Shown: positions 44,254 through 54,288 of the stretch, piece by piece
How positions within the stretch are numbered: position 1 is the stretch's first letter
Layout of the letters: every line of letters begins with the position of its first letter
DNA from: an uncultured Spirochaetota bacterium
GTDB lineage: Bacteria; Spirochaetota; Spirochaetia; JAFGXN01
DNA length: 64,000 nucleotides
Reading direction: 5' to 3'
NCBI GenBank assembly: GCA_944390005.1
Contig: CALXOJ010000002.1
Coordinates: forward strand, 186,001-250,000
Program-made: the position numbers and the translations under genes
Notes under the pieces: model-generated
Database searches by the model: none
Seen by the model: only the letters and a program-made list of their open reading frames with translations
Told to the model about the DNA's origin: nothing

Positions 44254-45855
44254 ATGGCAAGATCGTTTCTGGCGGGTTTACTTATGTTATGCATTTTCCC
44301 GCTGTTCGCTCAAAATTCCGAAGTGAAGATGAATTGCCGGGTTTTACTGCCGGAAGAATACGGCGGCAACGGATATATCATTTCACATAATAATTTAATT
44401 GACGGCGCTTTTGTGGAAGTGACCAATTTGGGAAATTTAAAAAAATCCACGGCTGTTGTTCGGCGTAATTCGAATGCGGTCGAACAGGGAGTCGTTTCCG
44501 CTGCTCTGGCGTTAAATTTGGGAATTCCGTTTAATGGGAATGCCGAAATTTCAGTTCGGTATATATCTTTTTTAAAAAATTCCGAAGATGTGTATGCTCC
44601 GTTTTATGCTGAGCACAAACCGTCGGACTCTGCAGCGACGGCAGAAGCGGTGAGTGAGACGGATACCGAGGAAAGTTCACAGATTGCGGTAAGCGAAGAA
44701 CCTCCCGTAAAAAGCGAATCTTCCAACGAAGAAGTTCCGGTCGAATCTGCCGCACCGGTTTCCATTGTCGAAAAAGTTCCGACGAAAACCTCTTCAAGTG
44801 AATCGATTCAACTGCCGATTCCTCAATGGGAATTTGTACCGACGGATGAAAGTGTCGTTTTAAGCGATCATTTCGAAAATCCGGAAACAAAAATCGAATC
44901 CGAATTGACGGAAGCGCATCTTCCCGATGCCTCTCTTTTTGAACTGACCTATGTCGAAGATTTCGTTAAAAAAGAAGACGAACATTCGTTTGAAACGCTG
45001 CATCCGGATGTGGATATTGAGCGGCCTTGGTATGTCATTGAGCAGGAAAGCGCTGTTGCTGAAGGGCGGATGTATCAGCGTGATGTAGAAGATTTTCCGT
45101 CTTGGAAGGAAGAAACCAGAATTGAAGAGTATGTTCCTCAGCCCGAATCGGTGACTGTGTGGGTCAACGGCGAAGAAATCGGTCTCCCGCATTATCCTGA
45201 AATCGACAGCGGATATTATCGGATTGTCGATGAGGCTGTTCAGGTCAAAAGAATCAATCCTCTGTTTACAGTGGCTCAGGTTTCACTTCCGGAAGCGATA
45301 CAAGGCGTCGGTGTTGAGGATCTTGTTGAATCGGGAGAGAGCGAATATGTCCGCAATGAAATTGATGAGCCGCAAGTCATTCAAATAAAAATCAGCGAAA
45401 CTATCGAAGAACCTGCTCTGAAATCGGATGTTGAGCATGAATGGGATTCCGAATCGACAGCGGAACCGTTTATAGAATCCGTAGCTGCGGTTGAACCTCC
45501 ATCGAAACCGGTTGAATCGTTGGTTCAGGCTCCAAGCGAGGAAGTTTTGACAGAACCCGAAGTCTTACCGGATTTGCGTCCGATTGTCATCACGGAACCG
45601 GAAAAGCCGTATTCGCCTTTAGTCAGCGGCGCACTTTATATGCAAATCGGCGCTTTCCGAACCGAAACGGCAGCAGAAAAGATATCCGAAAAGTTAAACG
45701 CTTATTTTCCGACTGTTGTTTTTGAAACGGAAGAAAACGGCAGCGTTGTTTACAAAGTTGCTGTCGGACCGATTTCCATCGACGAAATCGGTGTGATTCG
45801 GCTTTACTTGAAAGATTTTCACATTCGGGACGCTTTTCCGATTATCGGACGGTAA
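44254..45855 (+). CDS. SPOR-domain envelope protein
   Basis: 533 residues with signal peptide (LLMLCIFPLFAQ). Residues about 30-105 (VLLPEEYGGNGYIISHNN to GNAEISVRYI) look like a small beta domain of the RlpA/DPBB kind. A long Pro/Glu/Ser-rich linker follows. The last 75 residues are a SPOR domain (ALYMQIGAFRTETAAEKIS then VYKVAVGPI), which binds denuded glycan strands at division sites. It likely acts in cell-wall separation. AAGGAG lies 8 bases before the start. It is one base from ligA, so they are coupled. Confidence 0.85.
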   Translation: MARSFLAGLLMLCIFPLFAQNSEVKMNCRVLLPEEYGGNGYIISHNNLIDGAFVEVTNLGNLKKSTAVVRRNSNAVEQGVVSAALALNLGIPFNGNAEISVRYISFLKNSEDVYAPFYAEHKPSDSAATAEAVSETDTEESSQIAVSEEPPVKSESSNEEVPVESAAPVSIVEKVPTKTSSSESIQLPIPQWEFVPTDESVVLSDHFENPETKIESELTEAHLPDASLFELTYVEDFVKKEDEHSFETLHPDVDIERPWYVIEQESAVAEGRMYQRDVEDFPSWKEETRIEEYVPQPESVTVWVNGEEIGLPHYPEIDSGYYRIVDEAVQVKRINPLFTVAQVSLPEAIQGVGVEDLVESGESEYVRNEIDEPQVIQIKISETIEEPALKSDVEHEWDSESTAEPFIESVAAVEPPSKPVESLVQAPSEEVLTEPEVLPDLRPIVITEPEKPYSPLVSGALYMQIGAFRTETAAEKISEKLNAYFPTVVFETEENGSVVYKVAVGPISIDEIGVIRLYLKDFHIRDAFPIIGR

Positions 45856-45856
45856 T

Positions 45857-47839
45857 ATGGAGGCGGGGCGCGAGCTGCGGGCGGAGGCGCTTCGGTTGGC
45901 CGAAGATCTCCGCCGTTATCAGTATGAATATTACGTTTTGGGGCGGCCTTCCGTCAGCGATCTTGAATACGACCGTCTCTTCGACCGGCTTTCCGCTTTG
46001 GAAAGCCGGTATCCCGAACTGAAAACCGCCGATTCTCCGACACAGCGCGTCGGTTCGGATTTGGAGGCCGGTTTTGAAGAGACGGCGCACACTGTTCCCG
46101 TCCTCAGTCTGGACAAAGCGTATTCCGTCGCCGAAGTGGTCGCATGGATGCGCAGACTGCCGCCGCAGACCGTTTTTTCCGCAGAACAAAAAATTGACGG
46201 CGTTTCTATTGTCTTATACTACGAGAACGGCATTTTGACTCGAGCGGTTACCCGCGGGAACGGTTTTGTCGGAAACGATGTGACTGAAAATGTCAGAACC
46301 GTGCGGTCGGTTCCGCTGCGCATTCCTTACGAAGGAAAACTGGCCGTTCGCGGTGAAATTTATCTACCGAAAAAGGATTTTGAACTCCTCAATAAAACTC
46401 TTGAAGTGCCGTTTGCGAATCCGAGGAATTTAACCGCCGGCGTTATCCGCCGCAAGCAGAGCCGTGAAGCGGCTGTCGTTGGGTTGCGGCTTTTTGTTTA
46501 CGAAGGTTTTTTCGAGCCTCCGCTGCCGGATCAGCAGACTGTTTTCGAAAAACTGCGGGAGTACGGTTTTCCGCTTAATCCGAATACGGTGTTTTTGACT
46601 GCGGATGAAGAGCGGCTGCGCAGTCAGATTGAAAAAGAGACGCGCGAACGCTCCCGGCTGCCGTATGAAATCGACGGTTTGGTGTTTAAAGTCGCATCGA
46701 CAGCTGAAAGAGAGGCGCTTGGTTATACGGAACATCATCCGAAGTGGGCCATCGCTTATAAATTCGAAGCCCCGACGGGAGAAACGACGGTTGAAGAGAT
46801 CGACGTTCAAGTCGGACGGACGGGACGCATGACACCGGTAGCTCGCGTTGTACCGGTGGAGATCGGCGGATCGATGATTTCTAATGTAACTCTTCACAAT
46901 CAGGATTATATCGATCTTCTCGAACTTTCCGTCGGCGATCGGGTCCGGGTTTCTAAACGGGGAGACGTCATTCCTGCTGTTGAAAGAGTGATCGAGAAGA
47001 GAGAAGGCGCCCCGATTTATAAAATGCCGGAACGCTGTCCGGAGTGCGAATCCAAAGTCAAAATTGTCGGCGCCCACCGTTTTTGTCCGAACAGCGGCTG
47101 TCCCGCGCAAAAACGGGGAAGATTGAAATTTTTCATCGGCCGCGATCAAATGAATATTGAGAATCTTGGCGGAGAAACGATGGATTTTCTTATCGAAAAT
47201 GACTTTATTTCGTCCGCACCGGATATTTACCGCTTTGATTACACGAAACTGATGAAATACGACGGTTTCGGTGAAAAGAAAATTGAATCGATTATTCGCG
47301 GCGTGGAAAAGAGTAAGTCGCAGCCGTTTTCAAAGGTGTTGGTCTCGTTAGGCATTCCGGAGTTAGGACCGAAAGCCGTTTCACTTTTGATTGATTCGGG
47401 TCTGACGTCGATTGATTTGTGGCTGGATGCGGCGGAAAAGAAGAATAACGCGGTTTTTCTCTCGGTAAAGGGAATCGGTCCGTCGATTGCAGCGTCGGTT
47501 ATCGATGCATTGAATCGACCGGAAATGCGTCAAATAATTGAAGATTTGCGTCAGTGCGGACTTTTGTTTGAAAGTGAAACGCAACCCGACGAATCGGACG
47601 ATCGTTTTAAAGGGACTTCGTGGTGCATTACCGGCAATTTTGAACACTTCAAACCGAGGGAAAAAGCTCAAAACGAAATCGAAAAACGGGGCGGACGAGT
47701 CGTTGCGGCGGTTTCGGCTAAAACCGATTATCTTTTAGTCGGTGAAGGCGGCGGAGGCAAACGCGCTAAAGCGGAGGCGCTCGGAGTGACCATCATCGAT
47801 GAACAACGGTTTTTGAAAATGATTAAGGGGGAAGAATGA
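45857..47839 (+). CDS. ligA: NAD-dependent DNA ligase
   Basis: 660 residues, normal for LigA. Domain Ia (YYVLGRPSVSDLEYDRLF), the adenylation lysine in EQKIDGVSIVLYY (about residue 113), the second motif EIDGLVFKV, the OB fold with MTPVARVVPVEIGG, the zinc ribbon (CPEC then CPNSGCP, 391-415), a helix-hairpin-helix segment, and a C-terminal BRCT domain (SWCITGNFEHFKPREKA). It seals nicks in replication and repair. It sits one base after the SPOR gene and overlaps the next by four. Confidence 0.97.
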   Translation: MEAGRELRAEALRLAEDLRRYQYEYYVLGRPSVSDLEYDRLFDRLSALESRYPELKTADSPTQRVGSDLEAGFEETAHTVPVLSLDKAYSVAEVVAWMRRLPPQTVFSAEQKIDGVSIVLYYENGILTRAVTRGNGFVGNDVTENVRTVRSVPLRIPYEGKLAVRGEIYLPKKDFELLNKTLEVPFANPRNLTAGVIRRKQSREAAVVGLRLFVYEGFFEPPLPDQQTVFEKLREYGFPLNPNTVFLTADEERLRSQIEKETRERSRLPYEIDGLVFKVASTAEREALGYTEHHPKWAIAYKFEAPTGETTVEEIDVQVGRTGRMTPVARVVPVEIGGSMISNVTLHNQDYIDLLELSVGDRVRVSKRGDVIPAVERVIEKREGAPIYKMPERCPECESKVKIVGAHRFCPNSGCPAQKRGRLKFFIGRDQMNIENLGGETMDFLIENDFISSAPDIYRFDYTKLMKYDGFGEKKIESIIRGVEKSKSQPFSKVLVSLGIPELGPKAVSLLIDSGLTSIDLWLDAAEKKNNAVFLSVKGIGPSIAASVIDALNRPEMRQIIEDLRQCGLLFESETQPDESDDRFKGTSWCITGNFEHFKPREKAQNEIEKRGGRVVAAVSAKTDYLLVGEGGGGKRAKAEALGVTIIDEQRFLKMIKGEE

Positions 47840-48561
47840 AACGGATTCTTTTGATTGCGGCGGCGTTTTTGTTGCCTTTTTCGGCGGCGGCGCAAACATC
47901 GGATGAATCGGGTTTTTGGCAGGCGCAGCCCGATGAGGTTCCCGAAACCGCGGCGCAAGACCTCTCCGGCGAATCCGATACGGCCGGCGGCAGCGAATCC
48001 GAAGATGCCGGCGGCGATTGGGGTTTCGGTCCGTTGCGGTTGGGAATGTCCTCGGCGGAGGTGAAAGCCGCATTGGAAGAGAGCCCTGATTTTTCTTATC
48101 GGCAGTTTACCGAATCGATGCTGCCGTACACCGATTTGCCGGTTTTCGAGTGCAAAGGAACAAAATTCATCGACCGCGCTGTTTTTCAATTCTACGAAGA
48201 TCGTCTTTATTCGATGACCATTTTTTTTAATCGCCGCAAACTCGATTTTTATACGTTGTTTACGACACTGACAGAAAAATGCGGTGTTCATTCGCAGCTG
48301 TCGCCCGAAAGGATCGTCTGGGAGAACGGAACAGTGCGGCAAACGTTGACTAAACCGCTGACTCTTGCCTTTTTAGACGTCGCTGTTCACGATGAACTGC
48401 TCGGCCGCTCGGAAGTGCGGAAAGACGAAGAGTTTTTTGCTAAACAGGAATTCTTAGACCGTTTCGGAGCGCCTCAAAGCGAAGAAAATTCGGAATCGGC
48501 TGCCGGAACCGGAGAAGCTGAGACTGAAGAAACGGCGGAGGGTGACAATGACACTCCGTAA
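47836..48561 (+). CDS. Exported protein of unknown function
   Basis: 241 residues with a signal peptide ending LPFSAAAQ. After an acidic stretch comes a globular domain (about residues 55-200) beginning WGFGPLRLGMSSAEVKAAL, which looks like a BLIP/SmpA-type lid: 'lRLGMs..eV' is a common periplasmic start motif. Then two segments with FFNRRKLDFYTLFTTL and an acidic C-terminal tail. I know no exact family. Overlaps ligA as ATGA, so it is cotranscribed. Confidence 0.8.
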   Translation: MKRILLIAAAFLLPFSAAAQTSDESGFWQAQPDEVPETAAQDLSGESDTAGGSESEDAGGDWGFGPLRLGMSSAEVKAALEESPDFSYRQFTESMLPYTDLPVFECKGTKFIDRAVFQFYEDRLYSMTIFFNRRKLDFYTLFTTLTEKCGVHSQLSPERIVWENGTVRQTLTKPLTLAFLDVAVHDELLGRSEVRKDEEFFAKQEFLDRFGAPQSEENSESAAGTGEAETEETAEGDNDTP

Positions 48562-48991
48562 AGCGGCGGCGTTTATCGCCGTTGCGCTGCTTTTATCGTG
48601 CCGACCGCAGCCCGAAGTTTCGATCAACGGTCAGAGATTTGTCGTCGAGACAGCTGTTACGCCGCAGGAGCGTTCGCGCGGTCTGATGTTCCGAGAGTCG
48701 CTGCCGAAAAACCACGGCATGCTCTTTATTTTCGAATCCGAGCAGATGCTTTCGTTTTGGATGCAGAACACATCGATTCCGCTTTCGATTGCTTATATCA
48801 ATGCCGACGGAGTGATTGTCGATATTTTGGATATGGATCCGTTTGATTTGACGGCAGTTCCTTCGAGTCGGCCGGCAATGTATGCGTTGGAAGTTAATCA
48901 AGGCGAATTCGAAAAGCGGGGGATTCGTCCCGGAAATCGAGTGATTTTTTCGGAAGAAATCAAAGAAATTCAGGGAAATTCTTTGCAATAA
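48548..48991 (+). CDS. DUF192 lipoprotein
   Basis: 147 residues from the ATG at 48548, chosen because GGAGGG is 5 bases upstream. The signal ends LLLSC, a lipobox, with Cys at about residue 18. The rest is a DUF192 (UPF0127) domain: VTPQERSRGLMFRESLP, GMLFIFESEQMLSFWMQNTSIPLSI, and LEVNQGEFEKRGI. DUF192 proteins are exported beta-barrel-like domains of unknown role. Its last 32 bases overlap the 3' end of maf on the opposite strand. Confidence 0.9.
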   Translation: MTLRKAAAFIAVALLLSCRPQPEVSINGQRFVVETAVTPQERSRGLMFRESLPKNHGMLFIFESEQMLSFWMQNTSIPLSIAYINADGVIVDILDMDPFDLTAVPSSRPAMYALEVNQGEFEKRGIRPGNRVIFSEEIKEIQGNSLQ

Positions 48992-49538
48992 GCAGCCGCA
49001 GTTGCGCAATCGGCAGTCCGACAACGTTTGAATACGATCCGATGATTTTAAAAAAAAGAAGTTCCCCCGAATTTTGAATACGGTAACCGCCGGCGGCTCC
49101 CCGCCATTCGTCCGTATCTAAATACCACTCTTTCATTTCTGCGGTCAGCCGCGCCATGACAATTTTAGTCTCAACGGTTCGCGTCAGACACTTTCCGGCG
49201 GTCCAAAGAGTGAATCCTGTTGTGACACGATGGGTCCGTCCTGAGAGAAGATTCAGCATTTCGGCTGCCTCCTGCCGTGTTTGCGGTTTTCCCAGCAGCC
49301 GACCGCGAACGGAAACCAATGTATCGGCAGCGATAATTAATGTGCGCACAGGCCGGTTGAGGGTTTCCGCGGCGGTTTCGGCCTTTAATCGGGATAACCG
49401 TGCCGTCTGAAAACGGATATTGCGCCCCGTCAGCGTTTCATCGGCGTCGGTCGGATGAATTTCAAATTCACTGAAAACCAGCGACAACAGCTTTTTTCGT
49501 TGGGGTGAAGCGGAAGCCAGAATGATTCGGTTTGTCAT
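48960..49538 (-). CDS. maf: Maf-family nucleotide pyrophosphatase
   Basis: 192 residues from the ATG at 49538; longer in-frame starts lack support. The N-terminal ILASASPQRKKLL is the Maf signature with the S-x-x-R loop. AADTLVSVRGRLLGKP and GYRIQNSGELLFFKIIGSYSNVVGLPI follow. Such enzymes hydrolyse dTTP/UTP or modified nucleotides, a housecleaning role linked to division. It follows the YugP-type peptidase gene by 31 bases. The 3' end overlaps the DUF192 gene tail-to-tail. Confidence 0.93.
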   Translation of the reverse strand: MTNRIILASASPQRKKLLSLVFSEFEIHPTDADETLTGRNIRFQTARLSRLKAETAAETLNRPVRTLIIAADTLVSVRGRLLGKPQTRQEAAEMLNLLSGRTHRVTTGFTLWTAGKCLTRTVETKIVMARLTAEMKEWYLDTDEWRGAAGGYRIQNSGELLFFKIIGSYSNVVGLPIAQLRLLIAKNFPEFL

Positions 49539-49569
49539 AAAAGATCTGTTTTGAGCTTGAAATGCAGCA

Positions 49570-50298
49570 TCAGTCCCGGCGGTTAAGGATGCCTGAGCGC
49601 AAAACCCAGTATGCCAGCTGAAGCAGCGAACCGATGGCGGCCGCCACATAGGTCAATGCGGCTGCGGAAAGCACTTTTCTCACGGCTTCCGTCTCTTCTG
49701 CGGATCGGGTGATGCCGTCGGCTTCCAATTCGCGGACAGCGCGGCGGGAAGCGTCGATTTCAACGGGAACGGTCACAACTGAAAAGACAAATGTCGCCGA
49801 GTAGAGAATCACTCCGGTCAGAGCAAGGTAGTAACCGATCGACAGGTTTCCGGATGAGGCCTGATACGCGCTTCCCAGAATGATACCGATGATGACCAAC
49901 CACAATCCGATATTGGAGCCGATGTTTACAACGGGAACCAATGCGGTGCGCAGTCCGAGCCAACGGTATCCGGTTGCGTGCTGAACGGCGTGTCCGACTT
50001 CGTGCGCAGCCACTCCGACAGACGCGGCAGAAGAGCCGCGGTAAACATCGGGGCTGAGAACCAAATTTTTGGTGGCCGGGTTGTAGTGATCGGTTAAAAA
50101 TCCTTTCCCTTCTATTATTTTTACATCAAAAATACCGTTGGCTTTTAAAATGCGTGCAGCCGCTTCTGCGCCGGTGACTCCGGAAGAGACGGCGGTTTTT
50201 TTGCCCTGTGCAAATGCCGCCTTGACGCGCAGCGACGTAACAGCCGACAGCGCCAAACAAGTGAGCATGATGATTAAATAAAGCGGATCAAAAAACAT
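49570..50298 (-). CDS. YugP-type membrane zinc peptidase
   Basis: 242 residues, DUF2335/Zn_peptidase_2-like (YugP). Four hydrophobic segments (residues about 5-22, 128-148, 158-180 and 222-238) and the zinc motif HEVGH in SVGVAAHEVGHAVQHATGY (about residue 117), with the third ligand probably the Glu in REEL-like RAVRELEADG. YNPATKNLVLSPDVY is a family motif. It is presumed to cleave membrane or periplasmic substrates, which are unknown. A strong promoter and GGAGG site are present. Confidence 0.92.
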   Translation of the reverse strand: MFFDPLYLIIMLTCLALSAVTSLRVKAAFAQGKKTAVSSGVTGAEAAARILKANGIFDVKIIEGKGFLTDHYNPATKNLVLSPDVYRGSSAASVGVAAHEVGHAVQHATGYRWLGLRTALVPVVNIGSNIGLWLVIIGIILGSAYQASSGNLSIGYYLALTGVILYSATFVFSVVTVPVEIDASRRAVRELEADGITRSAEETEAVRKVLSAAALTYVAAAIGSLLQLAYWVLRSGILNRRD

Positions 50299-50322
50299 CT
50301 TTCCTCCATAAAACTCTTTCCC

Positions 50323-50350
50323 ATTATAAACGAATTGGAGAGAAAGTCAA
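50323..50350 (-). promoter_or_regulatory. Promoter of the YugP-like peptidase gene
   Basis: Minus-strand TTGACT (50345-50350), 16-base spacer, TATAAT (50323-50328). The transcript has a leader with GGAGGAAAG before the ATG. Confidence 0.8.
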
Positions 50351-50378
50351 ATACGGTTTTGATTTTTCCGAATTGTGC

Positions 50379-50407
50379 TTGACATTCGTCCGTTCAGAAC
50401 CGATAAT
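50379..50407 (+). promoter_or_regulatory. Near-consensus promoter placed for a leaderless transcript
   Basis: TTGACA at 50379-50384, 17-base spacer, GATAAT at 50402-50407. The -10 box ends 7 bases before the ATG at 50415 and no ribosome-binding site fits between. Confidence 0.75.
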
Positions 50408-50414
50408 AAATTGT

Positions 50415-51752
50415 ATGAGTTTTACCGATATTTTAATAATTTTCGTTCCGATCATCATTATTTTGATTATCATTGCGGTTTCGGTTTCTTTTATTTTCAG
50501 AGTAGAAAATGTTTCGGCAAGACATCGATCCGAAAAAAAAATGAAAAACATCACTCCGGGAATGCCGTTGCCTAAAAACGTTAAGTCTCAGCAGGATTTG
50601 GCAAACTATTATTACGAGAACGGCGATTACGTTAAAGCGGCTCAAATTTATTCGGTTTTGATCGGCAACGCTTCGGTCAATCGGAAGTTGGACGGATTTA
50701 ATATTTCATTGCGATACGGAATCAGCCTGATGAAAACCGGGCATTTGGATCAAGCGTACAAATACGTCGCTGATGCGTTTTTGATGAACCGTTCCGATTT
50801 TACGGCTGCTTCGACTTTGGGATTAATCGAATACAAGCGGGGTAATTATGATACCGCTATCATTCGGTTTAAAATTGCCGATCAAATTCGGCCGCGTGAC
50901 CGGCAGGTGCGTAAATATATCGGTTTATGTCTCTTTCATTTGAATAAATACAATGAGGCGTATCCGTTGCTGAACGCCTGCTTGGAGTACGATTCCGACA
51001 ATCGCGAGCTGATTTACTGTGTCGCTAAGTGCTGCGTTCAAATGGGGCGGAGTGAAGAAGCTTTAAAAGCGTTCAATTATTTGAAAAACGACGAGGAATA
51101 CGGTTCGTTGGCGTGTTTGGAAGTCGGCGGGATTTACTTATCAAAAGGAATGAACGACGAAGCGCTGTCGTTTTTACAGCAGGCGGCTGCGGCTCAGAAT
51201 CTCGGTTATGAAGAGTCGCTGGAATTGCAATACCGCACCGGTCTTGCCTATTTACGCAAAAATGAATTGACTAATGCGATGAACATATTCAATGAAATCA
51301 GTAAAACCAAACCGGATTATAAAGATGTGCGTCTTTTGTTGGAAAAATATGGAGCGATTTCAGCAAATAAGGGATTGTCCGGTTATATTTTTGCCGAAGA
51401 GGGTGAGTTCAGCGATATTTGCCGTCGGCTGATCGATTTACTTTTCCCGAAAGCAAGTATTAAAATCTTGGAGTCGTCGTTCGCTCCCAAGCGGTATATG
51501 GAAATTTTCGCTAATATTGAAACGGTCAAATGGGAAGATAATGTTTTATTTCGATTCTATCGCAGCAATTTGGTCATCGACGAAATTCCGATCCGTGAAT
51601 TTTATGCCAAAATGCGCGACAGAAAAATCAACCGCGGATTTTGTCTGACGGCCGGCAGCTTTTCCGATGCTGCCAAAAGTTTTACGGAAGCCCGTTACAT
51701 CGATTTGATTGAAGGAGCTCAGCTTGAAGATTTATTGAAAAAATTGAGTTGA
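50415..51752 (+). CDS. Membrane-anchored TPR protein with degenerate Mrr-like C-terminal domain
   Basis: 445 residues. One N-terminal helix (about residues 5-28, IIFVPIIIILIIIAVSVS) anchors it, with a cytoplasmic TPR array (about 55-315, e.g. YYYENGDYVKAAQIYSVLIG, YEESLELQYRTGLAYLRKNE). The last 120 residues resemble an Mrr-type nuclease fold: IREFYAKMRDRKINRGFCLTAGSF, then [19 protein letters not shown]. The usual catalytic residues are missing: no GxGGxD, and the QxK strand reads FRFYRS. It is probably non-nucleolytic and may act as a scaffold at the inner membrane. Start chosen at the promoter-proximal ATG. Confidence 0.82.
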   Translation: MSFTDILIIFVPIIIILIIIAVSVSFIFRVENVSARHRSEKKMKNITPGMPLPKNVKSQQDLANYYYENGDYVKAAQIYSVLIGNASVNRKLDGFNISLRYGISLMKTGHLDQAYKYVADAFLMNRSDFTAASTLGLIEYKRGNYDTAIIRFKIADQIRPRDRQVRKYIGLCLFHLNKYNEAYPLLNACLEYDSDNRELIYCVAKCCVQMGRSEEALKAFNYLKNDEEYGSLACLEVGGIYLSKGMNDEALSFLQQAAAAQNLGYEESLELQYRTGLAYLRKNELTNAMNIFNEISKTKPDYKDVRLLLEKYGAISANKGLSGYIFAEEGEFSDICRRLIDLLFPKASIKILESSFAPKRYMEIFANIETVKWEDNVLFRFYRSNLVIDEIPIREFYAKMRDRKINRGFCLTAGSFSDAAKSFTEARYIDLIEGAQLEDLLKKLS

Positions 51753-52391
51753 CGAAGAAGTCGGCGCTTTTTGAATAACAGCCAAACACCGCGGCGCGTC
51801 ATAGAACGGATTTTGAAGTATTTCCACACGCACTGCGGTATTTTTTTTGTCTAAACAGGCTGTTTCTTCGAGAGCGCTCGCTTCTTTTGCTTTGAATGCG
51901 GCGAGTGTTCCGCCCGGTTTTGTCACCGATAAAAGCGGAATAATAAATTCAGTGAAGGGGCGGAAGGCGCGGAAAACCGTGCAGTCAAATTGCGTTTTGA
52001 TTTCCTTTAAGTCGCGATTTTCGACAAAAACCCGGCTGCTCAATCCGCAGACAGCTGTTGCATAACTCAAAAACGAAGCCCGTTTTGCCGATCGCTCAAT
52101 CAATGTCATTTTTGTGTTTGTCCAAAAGACTGCAAGCGGAATACCGGGTATGCCGCAGCCGGAACCGACGTCCGCGGCAGTCGGCGGTCCGGCAGTTCCC
52201 AAAACGGGTAATCCGGCGAGAGCATCGAAAATATGGCGGCGCAAAAGCGTTTCTTCGTCGTCGGCTTTCACAAGGTTGATTTTCCGGTTGAAAAGCAGCA
52301 GTTCACGGCTGTAGATTTCCAGCGCGCGTTTTTGGTCGGCGGTTGGGGTCAAATTGAATGCGGCAAACGCCTTTTCCCACAGCGGATTCAT
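51732..52391 (-). CDS. rsmG: 16S rRNA (guanine527-N7)-methyltransferase
   Basis: 219 residues, GidB family. It methylates G527 of 16S r[18 protein letters not shown], the SAM motif [28 protein letters not shown], and [12 protein letters not shown] identify it. It is translationally coupled to mnmG (4-base overlap), the common gidAB order. Its last 21 bases overlap the TPR gene tail-to-tail. Confidence 0.96.
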   Translation of the reverse strand: MNPLWEKAFAAFNLTPTADQKRALEIYSRELLLFNRKINLVKADDEETLLRRHIFDALAGLPVLGTAGPPTAADVGSGCGIPGIPLAVFWTNTKMTLIERSAKRASFLSYATAVCGLSSRVFVENRDLKEIKTQFDCTVFRAFRPFTEFIIPLLSVTKPGGTLAAFKAKEASALEETACLDKKNTAVRVEILQNPFYDAPRCLAVIQKAPTSSSTQFFQ

Positions 52392-54235
52392 GAGCGCCTT
52401 CCGCGTGCCAAAACAGTCATCAGAACCGCGATGTCGGAGTTGCGTACGCCGGAGATTCGTCCCGCTTGCCCGATGGAGAGCGGCTGCACGGCGTTGAATT
52501 TTTGCCGCGCTTCGGAAGAGAGTCCTTCAACGGCGTTGTAATCGAAATTTTCGGGGATTCGCATCTCCTCCATCCGCTTCATCCGTTCAACCTGTTCATT
52601 CTGACGAGCAACGTATCCTTCGTATTTAATGTCCAATTCGGCTTGTTCGAGAAAAGCGGGCGGAAAGTTCTTTAAAGCCGGTTCAAGCTCCGTCAAATCG
52701 GCAACGGTAACGTCGGGTGATTTCAGAGTTTGGAGAAAAGAGCGGCCGGCGTGTTTGATTCCGTTTAAAGCTTCCGTTTCAGACTCTTTGACTTTCCGTT
52801 GTTTTAAAAGTTCTTTAATTTCGTCGATTTGTCCGATCTTTTTTTGCAGCCGTTCCATAGCGGCTTCATCTGCCGAGCCGATTTTGTACGCTTTCGGTGT
52901 CAGCCGAGCGTCGGCGGTGTCATGTCTCAGGTTGAGTCGGTATTCGGCGCGCGAAGTAAACATTCGGTACGGTTCTTTGGTTCCGAGTGTCACCAAATCG
53001 TCGATTAAAACCCCGATGTACGCTTCGTAGCGAGTCAAAATCAGCGGCGGTTTTCCGTCGATTTTCAAAGCGGCGTTGATGCCGGCGATTAACCCTTGTC
53101 CGGCGGCTTCTTCGTAACCGGAGGTGCCGTTAGTTTGGCCTGCCGAAAAAAGTCCTTCCAGGCGGCGCGTCTCCAAAGACGGTTTCAGCTGCAGCGGGTC
53201 GAGGTAGTCGTACTCCACCGCATAAGCGGGACGGCAAATGCGGACGTTTCTCAATCCGGGAACGGTGCGCAAAAACTGAAGCTGAACATCTTCCGGCAGC
53301 GACGTCGAAATTCCGTTGAGATACAATTCGTCGGAATTCAAACCTTCCGGTTCGATGAAAATTTGATGACGGTCGCGGTCGGGGAAACGGTAAACCTTGT
53401 CTTCAATGGACGGACAGTAACGCGGTCCGGTGCCGACAATTTTTCCTCCGTAGAGCGGCGAACGGTGCATATTTTCGCGGATAATGCGGTGGGTTTCTTC
53501 ATTCGTATAAGTGATAAAACAATCAACGGAGGGGCGTTCGACAGCATCGTAAGCGAACGAAAACGGCCGCGGACGCAAATCGGCAGGCTGCCGTTCCGTT
53601 TCGGAAAAGTCGACGGAACGTTTGGAAACGCGTGCCGGCGTTCCCGTTTTCAGGCGGCCGACGGTAAAACCCAGTTCGCGCAGGTGTTTCCCGAGTCCTT
53701 TCGCTGCCGGTTCTCCCAAACGGCCGGATTCGGCTTCGTAGTCGCCGATGAAGATTCTGCCTTCCATAAAAGTGCCGGTCGTCATGACGACCGCCGCCGC
53801 TGAAAGACGGTGGCCGCGTTCGGTCACAACGCCTTCGATGCGGCGGCCGCTTCGGTCAGTCAAAAAACCGGTAACCGTGTCCTGGAAAAGCGAGAGCCCC
53901 GGCCGGTTTTCCAGCGTCTGTTTGGCGGCGGTGCTGTAAAGGAATTTATCTGCCTGTGCACGCGGCGCCTGAACGGCCGGCCCGCGCGTTTGATTTAAAA
54001 TGCGGAACTGAATCATCGATTGATCAATGAGTTTTGCCATTTCACCGCCCAATGCATCGATTTCCCGCACAATGTTGCCCTTAGCCAATCCTCCGACAGC
54101 CGGATTGCAGGAGAGTTTTCCGACGGTATCGAGGTTTTGGGTCACAAGAAGAGTGTTTTTCCCGAGACGGGATGCGGCAGAAGCTGCTTCAATGCCGGCG
54201 TGTCCGCCTCCGATAACAATGACATCGTAATCCAC
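52388..54235 (-). CDS. mnmG: tRNA uridine 5-carboxymethylaminomethyl modification enzyme
   Basis: 615 residues, a GidA-type flavoprotein that with MnmE modifies U34 of tRNAs. [14 protein letters not shown] (FAD motif), [48 protein letters not shown], and the C-terminal helical region are complete. It starts with GTG and has no ribosome-binding site; a TATAAT lies 6 bases upstream, so the mRNA is probably leaderless. MnmE is not in the window. Confidence 0.96.
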   Translation of the reverse strand: MDYDVIVIGGGHAGIEAASAASRLGKNTLLVTQNLDTVGKLSCNPAVGGLAKGNIVREIDALGGEMAKLIDQSMIQFRILNQTRGPAVQAPRAQADKFLYSTAAKQTLENRPGLSLFQDTVTGFLTDRSGRRIEGVVTERGHRLSAAAVVMTTGTFMEGRIFIGDYEAESGRLGEPAAKGLGKHLRELGFTVGRLKTGTPARVSKRSVDFSETERQPADLRPRPFSFAYDAVERPSVDCFITYTNEETHRIIRENMHRSPLYGGKIVGTGPRYCPSIEDKVYRFPDRDRHQIFIEPEGLNSDELYLNGISTSLPEDVQLQFLRTVPGLRNVRICRPAYAVEYDYLDPLQLKPSLETRRLEGLFSAGQTNGTSGYEEAAGQGLIAGINAALKIDGKPPLILTRYEAYIGVLIDDLVTLGTKEPYRMFTSRAEYRLNLRHDTADARLTPKAYKIGSADEAAMERLQKKIGQIDEIKELLKQRKVKESETEALNGIKHAGRSFLQTLKSPDVTVADLTELEPALKNFPPAFLEQAELDIKYEGYVARQNEQVERMKRMEEMRIPENFDYNAVEGLSSEARQKFNAVQPLSIGQAGRISGVRNSDIAVLMTVLARGRRS

Positions 54236-54241
54236 ATTCGG

Positions 54242-54270
54242 ATTATAGTCTTTTTCTCCGAAAAATTCCA
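54242..54270 (-). promoter_or_regulatory. Promoter of mnmG, placed for a leaderless transcript
   Basis: Minus-strand TATAAT at 54242-54247 and a weak -35 (TGGAAT, 54265-54270) with a 17-base spacer. Only six bases separate the -10 box from the GTG start. Confidence 0.55.
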
Positions 54271-54288
54271 GATTGAAAACTGAAAAGG

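Noticed and set aside
46430-47149. A 239-residue minus-strand frame inside ligA
   Set aside because: Shadow of ligA, whose motifs are complete across this segment.
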